Source of the DNA: Dyella kyungheensis
GTDB taxonomy: Bacteria > Pseudomonadota > Gammaproteobacteria > Xanthomonadales > Rhodanobacteraceae
Length of the DNA: 64,000 bases
Assembly: GCF_016905005.1 (NCBI RefSeq)
Contig: NZ_JADIKC010000007.1
Coordinates: 1 to 64,000 of the forward strand
Direction of reading: 5' to 3'
The notes under the pieces were generated by a model. That model saw only the letters and a program-made list of their open reading frames with translations. It did not search any database and was not told where the DNA came from. Made by a program: the position numbers and the translations under genes. This document shows, piece by piece, positions 9,220 through 18,075 of this stretch (position 1 is the stretch's first letter; each line of letters begins with the position of its first letter).

Positions 9220-9777
9220 CTACGAGGGGGTCGAACGGCGCTCTGCCACTTTACGTCGATGATGGCGGAACACGAGTCGCTCAATCGCGTCACATGTCGC
9301 CTCGTCCGCAATTTCGAACGAAACAAAAACGTGATCTGTGTCACGCTCTTCCATGCGATGAGCCGTGAGTTCCAGCGGCAGTGCCAGGCATCCGTCGAAA
9401 TGCAGTCGCAGCAACGCATGCTCCTGCCCCACCGGCCACAACGACACCGGCAATAACGCACCGAGCGCGTTGAAGCTGACATGCACGCGCGGCGGAAGCT
9501 GGGTATCGCGCTGGAGCAACTGGTCCAGCATGGCCATCAGCACGTTGAGCTTGCTGTCCAGGCGCTGCATGTCCTGGCCGAGCGGGCTTTCCTCGTCCGC
9601 CGCCTCACTGCGCCGTTCGTTGAATACGGCCAGCGTGCCAAGCACGCTGAGATTGCGATCGCGCATGGCGGCGCGCTGCAGTTCGCCCAAGCCATCGGGC
9701 AAGGCGACGCAACTGGCGTGAAGGCCGTCGTCGTAGGTGACTCGCTCGGAGAAGTCCTGCCAGGAAGCGTCTTGCAT
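9220..9777 (-). CDS. PilZ-like flagellar-cluster protein, degenerate
   Basis: A 185-residue soluble protein at the end of the fliD-fliS-fliT operon. The N-terminal half is helical (RDRNLSVLGTLAVFNERRSE, then LDSKLNVLMAMLDQLLQRDT). The C-terminal half (about 105-175) reads as a beta-barrel of PilZ type, with VHVSFNALGALLPVSLWPVG and RLHFDGCLALPLELTAHRM. The canonical c-di-GMP residues (RxxxR and D/NxSxxG) are not clearly present, so nucleotide binding is doubtful. PilZ genes are known at this place in xanthomonad flagellar clusters, and context supports the call more than sequence does. The ATG at 9777 follows a GAGGGA site; an ATG at 9810 is weaker. Confidence 0.6.
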   Translation of the reverse strand: MQDASWQDFSERVTYDDGLHASCVALPDGLGELQRAAMRDRNLSVLGTLAVFNERRSEAADEESPLGQDMQRLDSKLNVLMAMLDQLLQRDTQLPPRVHVSFNALGALLPVSLWPVGQEHALLRLHFDGCLALPLELTAHRMEERDTDHVFVSFEIADEATCDAIERLVFRHHRRKVAERRSTPS

Positions 9778-9854
9778 GATTCCCTCGTTGCTCGGGGCCA
9801 CACCCGTCATGGCCGTGCGGGATTATGCGCGCTCGCGGCCTGGCGGCAGCGGGA

Positions 9855-10154
9855 TCAGTCGAAGCCGGCGTGAAGATAGGCGCTGAGTGCGCGATGCCGG
9901 TGCTTGTGCAGGCCCAGGTCCTCGCCCAGGCGGTCGCGCTGCTGGCCGGCCAGTGCGCGCACTTCTTCGGTATGCGCCAGCAGCGACTGGAGCACGGGCA
10001 GTGCTGCTTGCTCGGTTACCGACAGTGAGGACAGTTGCTGGCTGCGCTCGGTTTCCAGCGATGCCACGGCATCCCAGTCGCCGCTGCGGGCGGCCGCCAG
10101 CATGCGCTCGCTCAATTCCAGCAATTCGTTGTGAGGGGTGCCGGCCATGTTCAT
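9855..10154 (-). CDS. fliT: FliT-like flagellar chaperone
   Basis: A 99-residue, wholly helical protein directly after fliS, with the size and composition of FliT, the export chaperone for the FliD cap. It has regular heptad spacing of Leu (LLELSERMLAAARSGDWDAV) and a Gln/Arg/His-rich C-terminus. Its ATG overlaps the fliS stop codon by four bases. FliT is poorly conserved, so the call rests on context, length and helicity. Confidence 0.72.
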   Translation of the reverse strand: MNMAGTPHNELLELSERMLAAARSGDWDAVASLETERSQQLSSLSVTEQAALPVLQSLLAHTEEVRALAGQQRDRLGEDLGLHKHRHRALSAYLHAGFD

Positions 10155-10594
10155 GCCGCCGCGTTCGGTTGATGGCTGGCCGCATTGCCCTGCGTCGCCA
10201 GGAACTGGGTGCGGATCTGGCGCCAGGCGTCGCGCACCGGCGTGAGCAGGTCCACGATTTCATCGATGGCGCGCTCGTCGTTGTTCAGCTGCGCGTGCAG
10301 CAGCCGGCGGCTCACGTAGTCGTAAAGCGCATCGAGACGGCCGGCCAACGGTCCACCTTGCGCGTGATCCAGGCTGCCGCGCAGTTCGCTGATGATGGCG
10401 TGCGCACGGCTGAAGTGCGTGCCCTTGGCCGGCACATCGCCGCGACGGATCGCGCCGCGTGCCTGGTTGATGCGATCGATCACGCCGTCGAACAGCATGG
10501 TGGTCAGTTGATGACGGTCGGCGCCTTCCACACTGCCGCGCGCGCTGGTTTCCTGGTAGAGCGCGCTGGCGTTGCGCATATAGCCGTAGGTCAT
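10151..10594 (-). CDS. fliS: Flagellin chaperone FliS
   Basis: FliS binds the C-terminal helix of unpolymerised flagellin and prevents premature assembly. The 147 residues carry the family signature near the N-terminus (Tyr-rich start, then HQLTTMLFDGVIDRINQARGAI) and the helical bundle with YDYVSRRLLHAQLNND. It follows fliD by 16 bases and overlaps fliT. Confidence 0.93.
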   Translation of the reverse strand: MTYGYMRNASALYQETSARGSVEGADRHQLTTMLFDGVIDRINQARGAIRRGDVPAKGTHFSRAHAIISELRGSLDHAQGGPLAGRLDALYDYVSRRLLHAQLNNDERAIDEIVDLLTPVRDAWRQIRTQFLATQGNAASHQPNAAA

Positions 10595-10610
10595 GGTCGC
10601 TTCCCCGGGT

Positions 10611-12092
10611 TCAGTTCTTGGAGCCGGAATCGTTCAGCTGCGCAAGCGCCGTGGTCAGATAGGTGCTGGTGTTGTTGAGCGAGGACATCAGCGTATCGAG
10701 CGCGGTGTACTGCTGCTGCAACTGCGTCTGGTAGGTCGCCATGCGGTTGTCCAGCGCGGTCTGCTGCGTGCCCAGCTGGGTCAACGTATCGTTGAGGCTG
10801 CCGATGCGCGAGCTGATGATCCCGCCGCTCTGCGTATACGTATTGATCGTGTTGTTGAGCGTCGTGCCGTACCCGTTGGGTCCGGTGAACAGGTCCTTCA
10901 CCGCCGACGGATTGCTCTGGAAGGCCGCCGCCAGCTTGTCGGTGTCCAGGCTCATGGTGCCGTCGGCATTGCGCGTGATGCCGACATTGGCCAGCGTACC
11001 GATGCTGTTGCCCTTGACCGAATTGCTCAATACGGAGGCGATCTGGCTCTGCACCGAGGTGAGCGTGTTGTCGCCCAGCAGCACGCCGGGCGGGTTGGCG
11101 CCGGTGGTATCGAAGCTCGACAGCGACGCCACGGTTTTCGCGTAGCTGGTGTACGCGTCGACCAATCCCTGGATCGCATTGGTGGCGGCGGTGTTGTCCT
11201 GCGCCACGGTCAGCGTGTTGGTGCCGGTGCCGGTGAGGTTGAGCGTCACACCGTCCATCATGCCGCTGACGGAGTTGGTGGGACTGGTGACCGCGATGCC
11301 GTCCAGGGTGAGCTTGGCGTCCTGCGCCTCGGTGCTGCCCGGCGTGTTGAGCGTATTGGCGAGACTGGTGAGTCCGCTGCTGCTGGTGGCGTTCGCGCTG
11401 ACGGTGAAAGCGTTGGCCACGCCCGTCTTGCTCGAGCTCAGCATCAGCTGCTGGCCGTTCGTGCCGTTGACGATGGTGGCCGTCACACCCGGATTGGTCG
11501 AGGAATTGTTGATCGCCGTGGCGATGCTCGACAGCGTATCGGTGGCCGACACGGCCAGGTTCATGGTGGTCGAACCCACCGTGATGTTCAACGTGCCGGC
11601 GCCCACGGGCGTGCCCGACGTCACCGGGCTGCTGGCACGCTTCTGCGCCGTCGCCAGCTGGCTCACGGCGATGGTGTAGGTACCGGGATGGGCACTCGAC
11701 ATCGTCGTCGCGGTGCCGATGCTGCTACTGCTGCCCTGCGCGGTCAGCGTCGCGTTGTAGCTGCTGAACGTGCTGGCCGCGCTGAGCGTCGCCAGCGCGG
11801 TCTGGATGCCGCCCAGCGCAGAATTCAACGACGTCAGGCCGTTGAGCAGGCTGTTGGTCTGATTGGTGCGCGTGGTGATCTGCTGCTGCGATGCCGCCTT
11901 GCGATCGTTCACCAGTGCCGTGACGATCGAATTGACGTCCAAGCCCGAACCGATGCCTGCGGCGCTCAGCGTGCCGCTGCCGCCGGATGAACCGCTCGAC
12001 GGGGTCGAGCCACCGGAGCCGGTGGTGGCCGCCGTAAGTGAATTGAGCAGTGAACTGAGGCTGTTACCGCCGGTGCTGCTGGTCGTGGTCAT
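10611..12092 (-). CDS. fliD: Flagellar filament cap protein FliD
   Basis: The cap (hook-associated protein 2) promotes flagellin polymerisation at the filament tip. The 493 residues have a Ser/Thr/Gly-rich first 40, then the FliD N-terminal domain (AAGIGSGLDVNSIVTALVND). They end in the C-terminal coiled coil (RMATYQTQLQQQYTALDTLM). It is the first gene of the fliD-fliS-fliT-PilZ transcript. I found no clear sigma-54 or sigma-28 site in the 195 bases upstream, so it may share fliC transcription or use an unrecognised promoter. Confidence 0.95.
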   Translation of the reverse strand: MTTTSSTGGNSLSSLLNSLTAATTGSGGSTPSSGSSGGSGTLSAAGIGSGLDVNSIVTALVNDRKAASQQQITTRTNQTNSLLNGLTSLNSALGGIQTALATLSAASTFSSYNATLTAQGSSSSIGTATTMSSAHPGTYTIAVSQLATAQKRASSPVTSGTPVGAGTLNITVGSTTMNLAVSATDTLSSIATAINNSSTNPGVTATIVNGTNGQQLMLSSSKTGVANAFTVSANATSSSGLTSLANTLNTPGSTEAQDAKLTLDGIAVTSPTNSVSGMMDGVTLNLTGTGTNTLTVAQDNTAATNAIQGLVDAYTSYAKTVASLSSFDTTGANPPGVLLGDNTLTSVQSQIASVLSNSVKGNSIGTLANVGITRNADGTMSLDTDKLAAAFQSNPSAVKDLFTGPNGYGTTLNNTINTYTQSGGIISSRIGSLNDTLTQLGTQQTALDNRMATYQTQLQQQYTALDTLMSSLNNTSTYLTTALAQLNDSGSKN

Positions 12093-12149
12093 CGCACTAC
12101 CTTGTCCGTTTCTCGACGTGGTTCCGCCGTAGCGGAAATGTTCGAGCCC

Positions 12150-12183
12150 CCGGCAAAACCTTCACGCATGAAGGCTTTGCCGG
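12150..12183. other. Hairpin in the fliC-fliD gap
   Basis: CCGGCAAA pairs with TTTGCCGG and CCTTCA with TGAAGG, with one internal mismatch and a four-base loop (CGCA). It lies about 60 bases upstream of the fliD start. It could be a second fliC terminator or an attenuator of read-through into fliD. No T-run follows on the minus strand. Confidence 0.45.
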
Positions 12184-12247
12184 AAGCTCCCGAAACACCG
12201 GGCGGGCTGCGAGGGGCAACCCGCCTGGTGGTAGATCCGGCCGCGGT

Positions 12248-12274
12248 GGATGCGACTCGGGAGGAGTCGCATCC
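12248..12274 (-). terminator. Hairpin 3' of fliC
   Basis: A perfect 11-base stem (GGATGCGACTC with GAGTCGCATCC) with a five-base loop lies 14 bases past the fliC stop codon. It is the probable 3' end of the flagellin transcript. No T-run follows, so it may act as an RNA-stability element or a weak terminator that allows some read-through into fliD. Confidence 0.6.
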
Positions 12275-12287
12275 GGGCCTGCGTCCG

Positions 12288-13715
12288 TTACTGCAACAGC
12301 TTGAGAACCTGCTGCGGGTTGGAGTTGGCCTGGGCCAGCACCGAGATACCCGCCTGCTGAAGCACCTGCGCCTTGCTGAGGTTGGCCGTCTCGGCCGCGA
12401 AATCCGCGTCCTGGATGGTCGACTGCGAAGCCTGCAGGTTGGTGGTCTGAGCGGCCACCGTGGAGATGGTCGACTGGAAGCGGTTCTGCACCGCACCCAG
12501 CTGGGCAGCGAAATCGCTGACCGTCTTCAGGGCGACGTCGACGCGGGAGATCAGGTCGTTGGCCGAATCCACCGTACCCACGCTACCCGTGGCGAGCGAG
12601 CCACCGGTCGCGGCCGAGGTGCCCTGGGTGTAGGTCGCACCGGCGTTCACGTCCGTAGCGGACGCGCCGACGATCTGACCCTTGGTGTCGCCAACCGTCA
12701 GCGCACCGGCGGAGTAGAAGTTGATGCCGTTGCCGGCACCGTTCACTGCCGCGCTGACGCCGGTGATACCGGCGGCATTGATGGCGTCGGACACGTCCTG
12801 CAGGCTCTTGGCGCTGCTCAGGTCGATGGCCGTGCCATTGATGGTCAGGCCTTCCTTCGACAGATCGCCCGTGGCGGCCACGACGCCCGTGGAGGCACCG
12901 GTGCCGGCAGCGGCGGTCGTAGCCGGCAGGCCGAGCGTGGTGGCAGCTGCGCCGCTGAAGTTCAGGGCGGCGGTGCCACCGTTGTTGATCTTCAGTTCGC
13001 CCGTGGTGCTGTCGACCGAGGCCACCGTGCTGCCTGCAGCCGTGTTGATGGCGGCAGCCAGGTCACCGGCGCTGTGGTAGGTGCCAGCAGCAACGGCCAC
13101 GTTGGTGGTGCCACCGTCGGTGGAGACGTTCAGCGCGCCGGCGGCGAGCGTGAAACCCTTGAACGCATTGCTGATGTCGCCCGAGGCCACTTCGGCCACC
13201 TGGCCCATGGCGCTCGACTTCACGCTGGTGCCCAGGCTCACCGAGATGGTCTGGCCGACGTCGGCACCGATCTGGAAGCTCTTCGTCTTCATCGAGCCGT
13301 CCAGCACGTTCGAACCGTTGAACGTGGTCTGGTTGGCGATACGGGTGATTTCAGCCAGGCGCTGCTGCACTTCCTGGTCGATCGAGGCGCGGTCACCATC
13401 GGTGTAGGTACCGTTGGCCGACTGCACCGCGAGGTCGCGGATCGCCTGCAGGTTGGCGGTGACCTGGTCCAGGGCCGAACCGGCGGTCTGCGCCAGGTTG
13501 ATGGCGTCCGACGCGTTGGCGCTGGCCTGGCCGAGGCCGCCGATCTGCGTGGTGTAGCGCTGCGAGATGGCGAAGCCGGCGGCGTTGTCGGCGGCGCTGT
13601 TGATCTTCAGACCCGAGGACAGACGCTGCGTGGCGGTGGACAGCGCGCTCTGCGACTTGGTCAGGTTGTTCTGCGCGTTCAGCGACGAGATGTTGGTATT
13701 GATAACGAGAGACAT
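12288..13715 (-). CDS. fliC: Flagellin FliC
   Basis: The filament subunit, 475 residues. The conserved N-terminal D0/D1 domains (INTNISSLNAQNNLTKSQSA, RLSSGLKINSAADNAAGFAI) and C-terminal D1/D0 (AETANLSKAQVLQQAGISVL ending NPQQVLKLLQ) flank a low-complexity Ala/Gly/Thr-rich variable region (about 170-370). Only one flagellin gene is present here. It has its own sigma-28 promoter and a 3' hairpin, so it is likely a monocistronic late gene that depends on FliA and FlgM. Confidence 0.97.
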   Translation of the reverse strand: MSLVINTNISSLNAQNNLTKSQSALSTATQRLSSGLKINSAADNAAGFAISQRYTTQIGGLGQASANASDAINLAQTAGSALDQVTANLQAIRDLAVQSANGTYTDGDRASIDQEVQQRLAEITRIANQTTFNGSNVLDGSMKTKSFQIGADVGQTISVSLGTSVKSSAMGQVAEVASGDISNAFKGFTLAAGALNVSTDGGTTNVAVAAGTYHSAGDLAAAINTAAGSTVASVDSTTGELKINNGGTAALNFSGAAATTLGLPATTAAAGTGASTGVVAATGDLSKEGLTINGTAIDLSSAKSLQDVSDAINAAGITGVSAAVNGAGNGINFYSAGALTVGDTKGQIVGASATDVNAGATYTQGTSAATGGSLATGSVGTVDSANDLISRVDVALKTVSDFAAQLGAVQNRFQSTISTVAAQTTNLQASQSTIQDADFAAETANLSKAQVLQQAGISVLAQANSNPQQVLKLLQ

Positions 13716-13807
13716 GGATTTCTCCTACGTAACCGGTGACCGGTTGAATTGGCTGTATGCGTGCCGGCGATCAGGTTCCGCATGGGATGCCATCCGCCTC
13801 AGTGAAC

Positions 13808-13834
13808 TTTTCGGCCCGTCCTGCGATTACTTGA
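13808..13834 (-). promoter_or_regulatory. Sigma-28 (FliA) promoter of fliC
   Basis: On the minus strand the site reads TCAA-N15-GCCGAAAA, matching the FliA consensus TAAA-N15-GCCGATAA at ten of twelve positions with exact spacing. It lies about 93 bases upstream of the fliC ATG. Confidence 0.75.
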
Positions 13835-13972
13835 GCCGTGTTCGATGCCAATTCGTGATGGAGCGCACTGGATCGGGCCTTTTTTGCCCTCCTGCTGTCC
13901 CATCAACCACTCAACGCTGCGTAGCCCTCCTCTCGTTCTTGCGATGCATGTCTTGCGCGCAGCTTGCTGCGA

Positions 13973-15202
13973 TTACTTCAGATAGTTGAACAGGCTCATC
14001 GACTTCACCTGCGCAAACATCTGCTGCGATGCCTGCAGCGCGGTCTGCTGCAGCGACAGATTGCTGATCGCGGTATAGGCATCCGCGCCCTGCACATCCG
14101 ACAGTGCGGTCTGGTAGGTGACGTTGAGATCCTGATAGGCGCCCTGCTGCTGTTGCAGCGTGTCCAGGCGTCCACCGATGGAAACCTGCACCGAGCTGAT
14201 CGCCGACTGCGTCTGGTCGATCGATTCGATCTGGCGGCTCATCACGTTGGTGAGCTGCGTATCGGTGGTGCTGCCGCTCTGCAGCGCGTTGATCATGTTG
14301 GTGAGCGTGCTGAAGATGTCCTGTTGGCCGCCCGACGTCACCGACACCGTGTCGCCGGCCGCAGGCGTGCCGCTCATCGCCATGGTCATGCCGTTGAAGC
14401 TGATCGAACCGCCATCGGTATAGGTGCCGGTAACGGGATTGCCGCTGCTGTCGAGCACGGCGTTGCCGTTGGCATCGGTTGCCGACCAGCTGCCGCCGGC
14501 ACCAAAGGTAATCGTGTAGCCACCGCCGCTGCCGCTCGCGGCGCTATTCCACGCATTGAGATCGGTGACACTGTTGCTGCCCACCACCAGCGTACCGGTG
14601 TTGGCGCTGCCTGCACTGGCCTCGAACGTGCCATTGCCCATTGGAATGCTCATGAACAGGCCCGAGCCCGGATCGCTGCTGGCCACCTGCAGACCCGCAC
14701 CCACCGCCGAGCGCTGCTGCTCGTCGTTGCCGCCGTAACTCACCACGCCATTGGCGTCCATCTGGAACGGCGTCTTGGTGGTGCTGGTGCCTGCGAACAA
14801 CGCGTTGCCGTTGCTGTCGGTGGTATTGGCCAGTTGCAGGAGCTGGTCGCGCATCTGGCTAAGCTGGCTGGCGATGCTGTTGCGATCGCTCGCCGACAAG
14901 GTGCCGTTGACCGCCTGCAAGGCCAGCGTGCGTGCATTGTCGAGCACGCTGTTGACCGAGCCGAGCGTGCTCGCTTCCGTGTTCAGTCGCGTGTTCGCCG
15001 TATCGATGGTGCTCGAATACTGCGTATTCGCGGCGATCACGTGGTTGAGGCTGACCACCTGGCCGGCGCCGGCCGGGTCGTCGGACGCCACGTTGATGCG
15101 ATTGCCGGTATCGACCTGGTTCTGGGTCGCCGACAGCGCGCTCTGCTGGCTGAGCATGGTGCTGAGCGATTGCTGATACATCCAGCTCGTTGAAAGGCGC
15201 AT
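13973..15202 (-). CDS. flgL: Flagellar hook-filament junction protein FlgL (HAP3)
   Basis: The 409-residue protein shares flagellin-like ends, with N-terminal MRLSTSWMYQQSLSTMLSQQ and C-terminal SLQQTALQASQQMFAQVKSM. It forms the junction layer next to the filament. It is the last gene of the long flgB-L run, 6 bases after flgK, and is followed by the fliC promoter region. Its length is within the usual range for gammaproteobacterial FlgL. Confidence 0.95.
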   Translation of the reverse strand: MRLSTSWMYQQSLSTMLSQQSALSATQNQVDTGNRINVASDDPAGAGQVVSLNHVIAANTQYSSTIDTANTRLNTEASTLGSVNSVLDNARTLALQAVNGTLSASDRNSIASQLSQMRDQLLQLANTTDSNGNALFAGTSTTKTPFQMDANGVVSYGGNDEQQRSAVGAGLQVASSDPGSGLFMSIPMGNGTFEASAGSANTGTLVVGSNSVTDLNAWNSAASGSGGGYTITFGAGGSWSATDANGNAVLDSSGNPVTGTYTDGGSISFNGMTMAMSGTPAAGDTVSVTSGGQQDIFSTLTNMINALQSGSTTDTQLTNVMSRQIESIDQTQSAISSVQVSIGGRLDTLQQQQGAYQDLNVTYQTALSDVQGADAYTAISNLSLQQTALQASQQMFAQVKSMSLFNYLK

Positions 15203-15208
15203 GGACGG

Positions 15209-17083
15209 TTATCCCTGGATCGCGGTGAGCAAGCTGCTGAAGATGGTTTGCGCGGTGGAAATCACCTGCGCGGAGGCCTGGTAGGCCTGCTGGTACTTGA
15301 CCATGTTGGCGGCCTCTTCATCGAGGTTCACGCCCGACACGCTTTGCTGCGCGGACATGGCCTGGTTGTAAAGGCTGGTCTGCGTGGTGAAGTTGCTCGC
15401 TGCCTGGCTGCCCACCGTACCGATGCTGGTCGTGAGCGTGCCGTACGCATCGATCACCGACTGCGTGCCGCCGGCCAGTACGCCCTTGTCCGCCAGGCCA
15501 GCCAGCGCCAACGCGTTGCTGGTGTCGTTGAGGCCATTGGTGTTCGCGCCGATGCTGAAGCTGTCGCTGGCCTTCGGCGTACCCGACGGCGTCACGCTCC
15601 AGCCATTGGCGCTGATGGTCTGCCCCGGCGCATAGCTGCCGCTGGCGAGCACGTTGCCCGAGCCGTCGGTCACCTGGTAGCTGCCGGCCGTCGGAAAACT
15701 GACGGTGGCACCGCTCAACAAGGCGGCATTGGTGGGATCGGTCACCGTCACCGAACCGATGGCGCCATCGCCCGTATTGGCCTTGGCCGCCGTCGCGTTC
15801 AACGCCGCTGCAGCGGCAATGCCGTTGGGATCGGTCATGGTGACCGCGAGGCCGGTGGATGCATCGCGCGTCGGCCGCAACTGGAAGGTATCGCCCGCCT
15901 GCGCCGTGCCGGACAGCGTCAGCGTCATGCCATCGGCGGAATACGTGCCGTCCGGATTCGCGGTCATCGGCACGTTCTGGCCGGACGTGGTCGCCATGCT
16001 CCAGTTGCTGCCGTCGTAGCTGAGCACATAGTCCGAACCGGTGAGCTGCGACACGTCGCTGATGCTCGCCGAGACGCTGGCCGTGCCCTTGTTGAGGTTG
16101 CTCGGCAGCACGGTCGGCGACGGCACGCTGAACATCGGCCCGCCCAGCTTGCCGTATTGATCCAGACCCTTGGACTGCTGCGTGTTCACGCTGGTGGACA
16201 AGGCCACGGCCGCCTCGCCCAGTTGGTTCTGCACGGTGTCGAGCACATTGCCGCGGTAATCGAGCAGCGCGCCCAGCGAGCCGCCGCTCAACTTGCTGCT
16301 GACCACCGTGCCGGTGCTGTCGAGCACTTCGGTGCGCGAGGCGTCGTACTGGTTGTTGCCGGTCTTGAGCGCAAACGACTTGTCGCCGCTGACCAGCGCC
16401 GCGCCGCTCGAGGTGTACACGCTGACCGTGCCGTCGCTCTGCGTATAGGCGGACACGCCCAGATAGCCCGACAGCGTCTGCACCAGGTTGTCGCGCTGGT
16501 CGAGCAGATCGTTGGGAACATTGTTGCCTGCCGCATGAATCTGCGCATTCACACTGGCGAGATTGGCCGACACGTTGTTGATGCTGTCGACCGTGGTGGA
16601 AATCTGCGAATTCACCTGGGTCTGCTGCGCCGCGAGCTGCTGGCCCAACGTATTGAACACCGTGACCGCCTGGCTCGCGCTGCCCAGCAGCGACTGCCGG
16701 CTCGATGCCACGCCCGGCGTATTGGCCACCGTGCTGAAGGCGCCATAGAAATCGTCCAGCGCACTCTGCAGGTTGCCGCTGGCCGAGAGCGAGCTGTTGA
16801 GCGTCGTGGCCAGGCTGTTGTACGTGGTGGCGCGTTGCAGGTTCGAGTTGGACGACCACAGCGCCGAGGTGAGGAAGTCGCTATAGGCGCGTTGCACCGC
16901 CTGCACATTCACGCCGCTGCCGATGGTGTAGTTGCCCCCGGCCTGCGAAATGGCCTCGGTCTGCAGCACCGTCTGACGGCTGTAGCCCGTCGTGTTGACG
17001 TTGCTGATGTTGTTGCCCACGGTGGTCAACGCCACCTGTGCGGCGTTCAGCCCTGAGGTACCAATGCTGAGGAGGTTAGACAT
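15209..17083 (-). CDS. flgK: Flagellar hook-associated protein FlgK (HAP1)
   Basis: The first hook-filament junction protein, 624 residues. The N-terminus has the rod/hook signature (LLSIGTSGLNAAQVALTTVG, then NISNVNTTGYSRQTV) and the C-terminus ends with ANMVKYQQAYQASAQVISTA. A Ser/Thr/Gly-rich variable domain lies between about 330 and 520. It starts 17 bases after flgJ. Confidence 0.95.
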   Translation of the reverse strand: MSNLLSIGTSGLNAAQVALTTVGNNISNVNTTGYSRQTVLQTEAISQAGGNYTIGSGVNVQAVQRAYSDFLTSALWSSNSNLQRATTYNSLATTLNSSLSASGNLQSALDDFYGAFSTVANTPGVASSRQSLLGSASQAVTVFNTLGQQLAAQQTQVNSQISTTVDSINNVSANLASVNAQIHAAGNNVPNDLLDQRDNLVQTLSGYLGVSAYTQSDGTVSVYTSSGAALVSGDKSFALKTGNNQYDASRTEVLDSTGTVVSSKLSGGSLGALLDYRGNVLDTVQNQLGEAAVALSTSVNTQQSKGLDQYGKLGGPMFSVPSPTVLPSNLNKGTASVSASISDVSQLTGSDYVLSYDGSNWSMATTSGQNVPMTANPDGTYSADGMTLTLSGTAQAGDTFQLRPTRDASTGLAVTMTDPNGIAAAAALNATAAKANTGDGAIGSVTVTDPTNAALLSGATVSFPTAGSYQVTDGSGNVLASGSYAPGQTISANGWSVTPSGTPKASDSFSIGANTNGLNDTSNALALAGLADKGVLAGGTQSVIDAYGTLTTSIGTVGSQAASNFTTQTSLYNQAMSAQQSVSGVNLDEEAANMVKYQQAYQASAQVISTAQTIFSSLLTAIQG

Positions 17084-17100
17084 GTGTCATTCCGGGGCAA

Positions 17101-18075
17101 TCACTGGGAGGGGTTCGGCGCGACGCCGACTTTCTTGAGGGCGCCTTGCCCGATGGCGTCGAGTGCGTCACGCATCTGGGGGCTGTTGGCAATCGCCACG
17201 ATTTTTTGCGCATACGACGGATCGGTCGCGTAACCGCCGTTGACCAGTCCGCGCGCGAAACCCACCACGTCTTCGCCATGGTTGAGCGCCCTGGCGTAAC
17301 GCGGGTTCTCGGCAATCAGCTGGGCGTAGTCGTCGAACGACTGGCCGGGGTTGTCGTAGGAACGGAACTGCGCGCGGCGATGTACCGCCACGCCACCTTC
17401 GAATTCCAGCGTGGGCACGCTGACCTTTTCGCCGCCCCAGCTCTGGCCGGCCTTCATGCCGAACAGGTTGTTGCTGGTATTGCCGTTTGAATGCGCCGGC
17501 ATGTGCTGGCCCCACTGGGTTTCCAGCGCGGCCTGCGCCAGCACGGCACGGACCGACACGCCAAGCTTCTCGGCAGCTTTTTGCGCATACGGCGCCAGCT
17601 GGCGCACGAAATCTTCCGCATCGGCCGGCATCAGCTTGAGCACTTTCTCGCCCACCTGCCGCGCCGAGCCCGCGATGTCGCTGAGGCGCTTCTGCCAGCT
17701 GTCGTCCAGACCCGCCGCACCGGCTGTCTTGCTGCCGTTGGCGTCGCCGGTCGTGCCATCCGACTTGCCGCCCAGCTGGCGCACCAGCATCTGCGCGATG
17801 CCGATGCCGTTGCCACCTTGCGACAGCTGCACCGACAGCTGCTGGTCGAACATGTCGCGCCACTGGTTGCCGGCATCGCTGTCGAACAAGCCATCGCCGC
17901 TGCTCGCGTCGCGCATCGACTTCAACATCATCTGGGTGAAGATCGACTCGAACTGCTTGGCCACCGCCGGCAGCGCCGCCTTGGCGTCGCTCTGCGCGCT
18001 CTGGCGCAGCGCGGCGAACCCGGACAGATCGGTCCAGGTATTGAGACTGCTGGCGGCATCTCCCGAGATCGCCAT
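17101..18075 (-). CDS. flgJ: Peptidoglycan hydrolase FlgJ
   Basis: A rod-assembly protein with two parts in 324 residues. The N-terminal rod-cap domain (about 30-110) holds KQFESIFTQMMLKSMRDAS. The C-terminal glucosaminidase-type muramidase (about 165-320) holds LAQAALETQWGQHMPAH and NNLFGMKAGQSWGG. It is therefore the dual-domain beta/gamma-proteobacterial form rather than the single-domain form. The ATG at 18075 shares its A with the flgI stop (TGATG), so translation is coupled. Confidence 0.95.
   Translation of the reverse strand: MAISGDAASSLNTWTDLSGFAALRQSAQSDAKAALPAVAKQFESIFTQMMLKSMRDASSGDGLFDSDAGNQWRDMFDQQLSVQLSQGGNGIGIAQMLVRQLGGKSDGTTGDANGSKTAGAAGLDDSWQKRLSDIAGSARQVGEKVLKLMPADAEDFVRQLAPYAQKAAEKLGVSVRAVLAQAALETQWGQHMPAHSNGNTSNNLFGMKAGQSWGGEKVSVPTLEFEGGVAVHRRAQFRSYDNPGQSFDDYAQLIAENPRYARALNHGEDVVGFARGLVNGGYATDPSYAQKIVAIANSPQMRDALDAIGQGALKKVGVAPNPSQ

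Noticed and set aside
13741-13790. Sigma-54-like site upstream of fliC (CGGCACGCATACAGCC on the minus strand)
   Set aside because: GG and GC spacing fit, but the -12 half is poor and a much better sigma-28 site lies upstream. It is probably chance.
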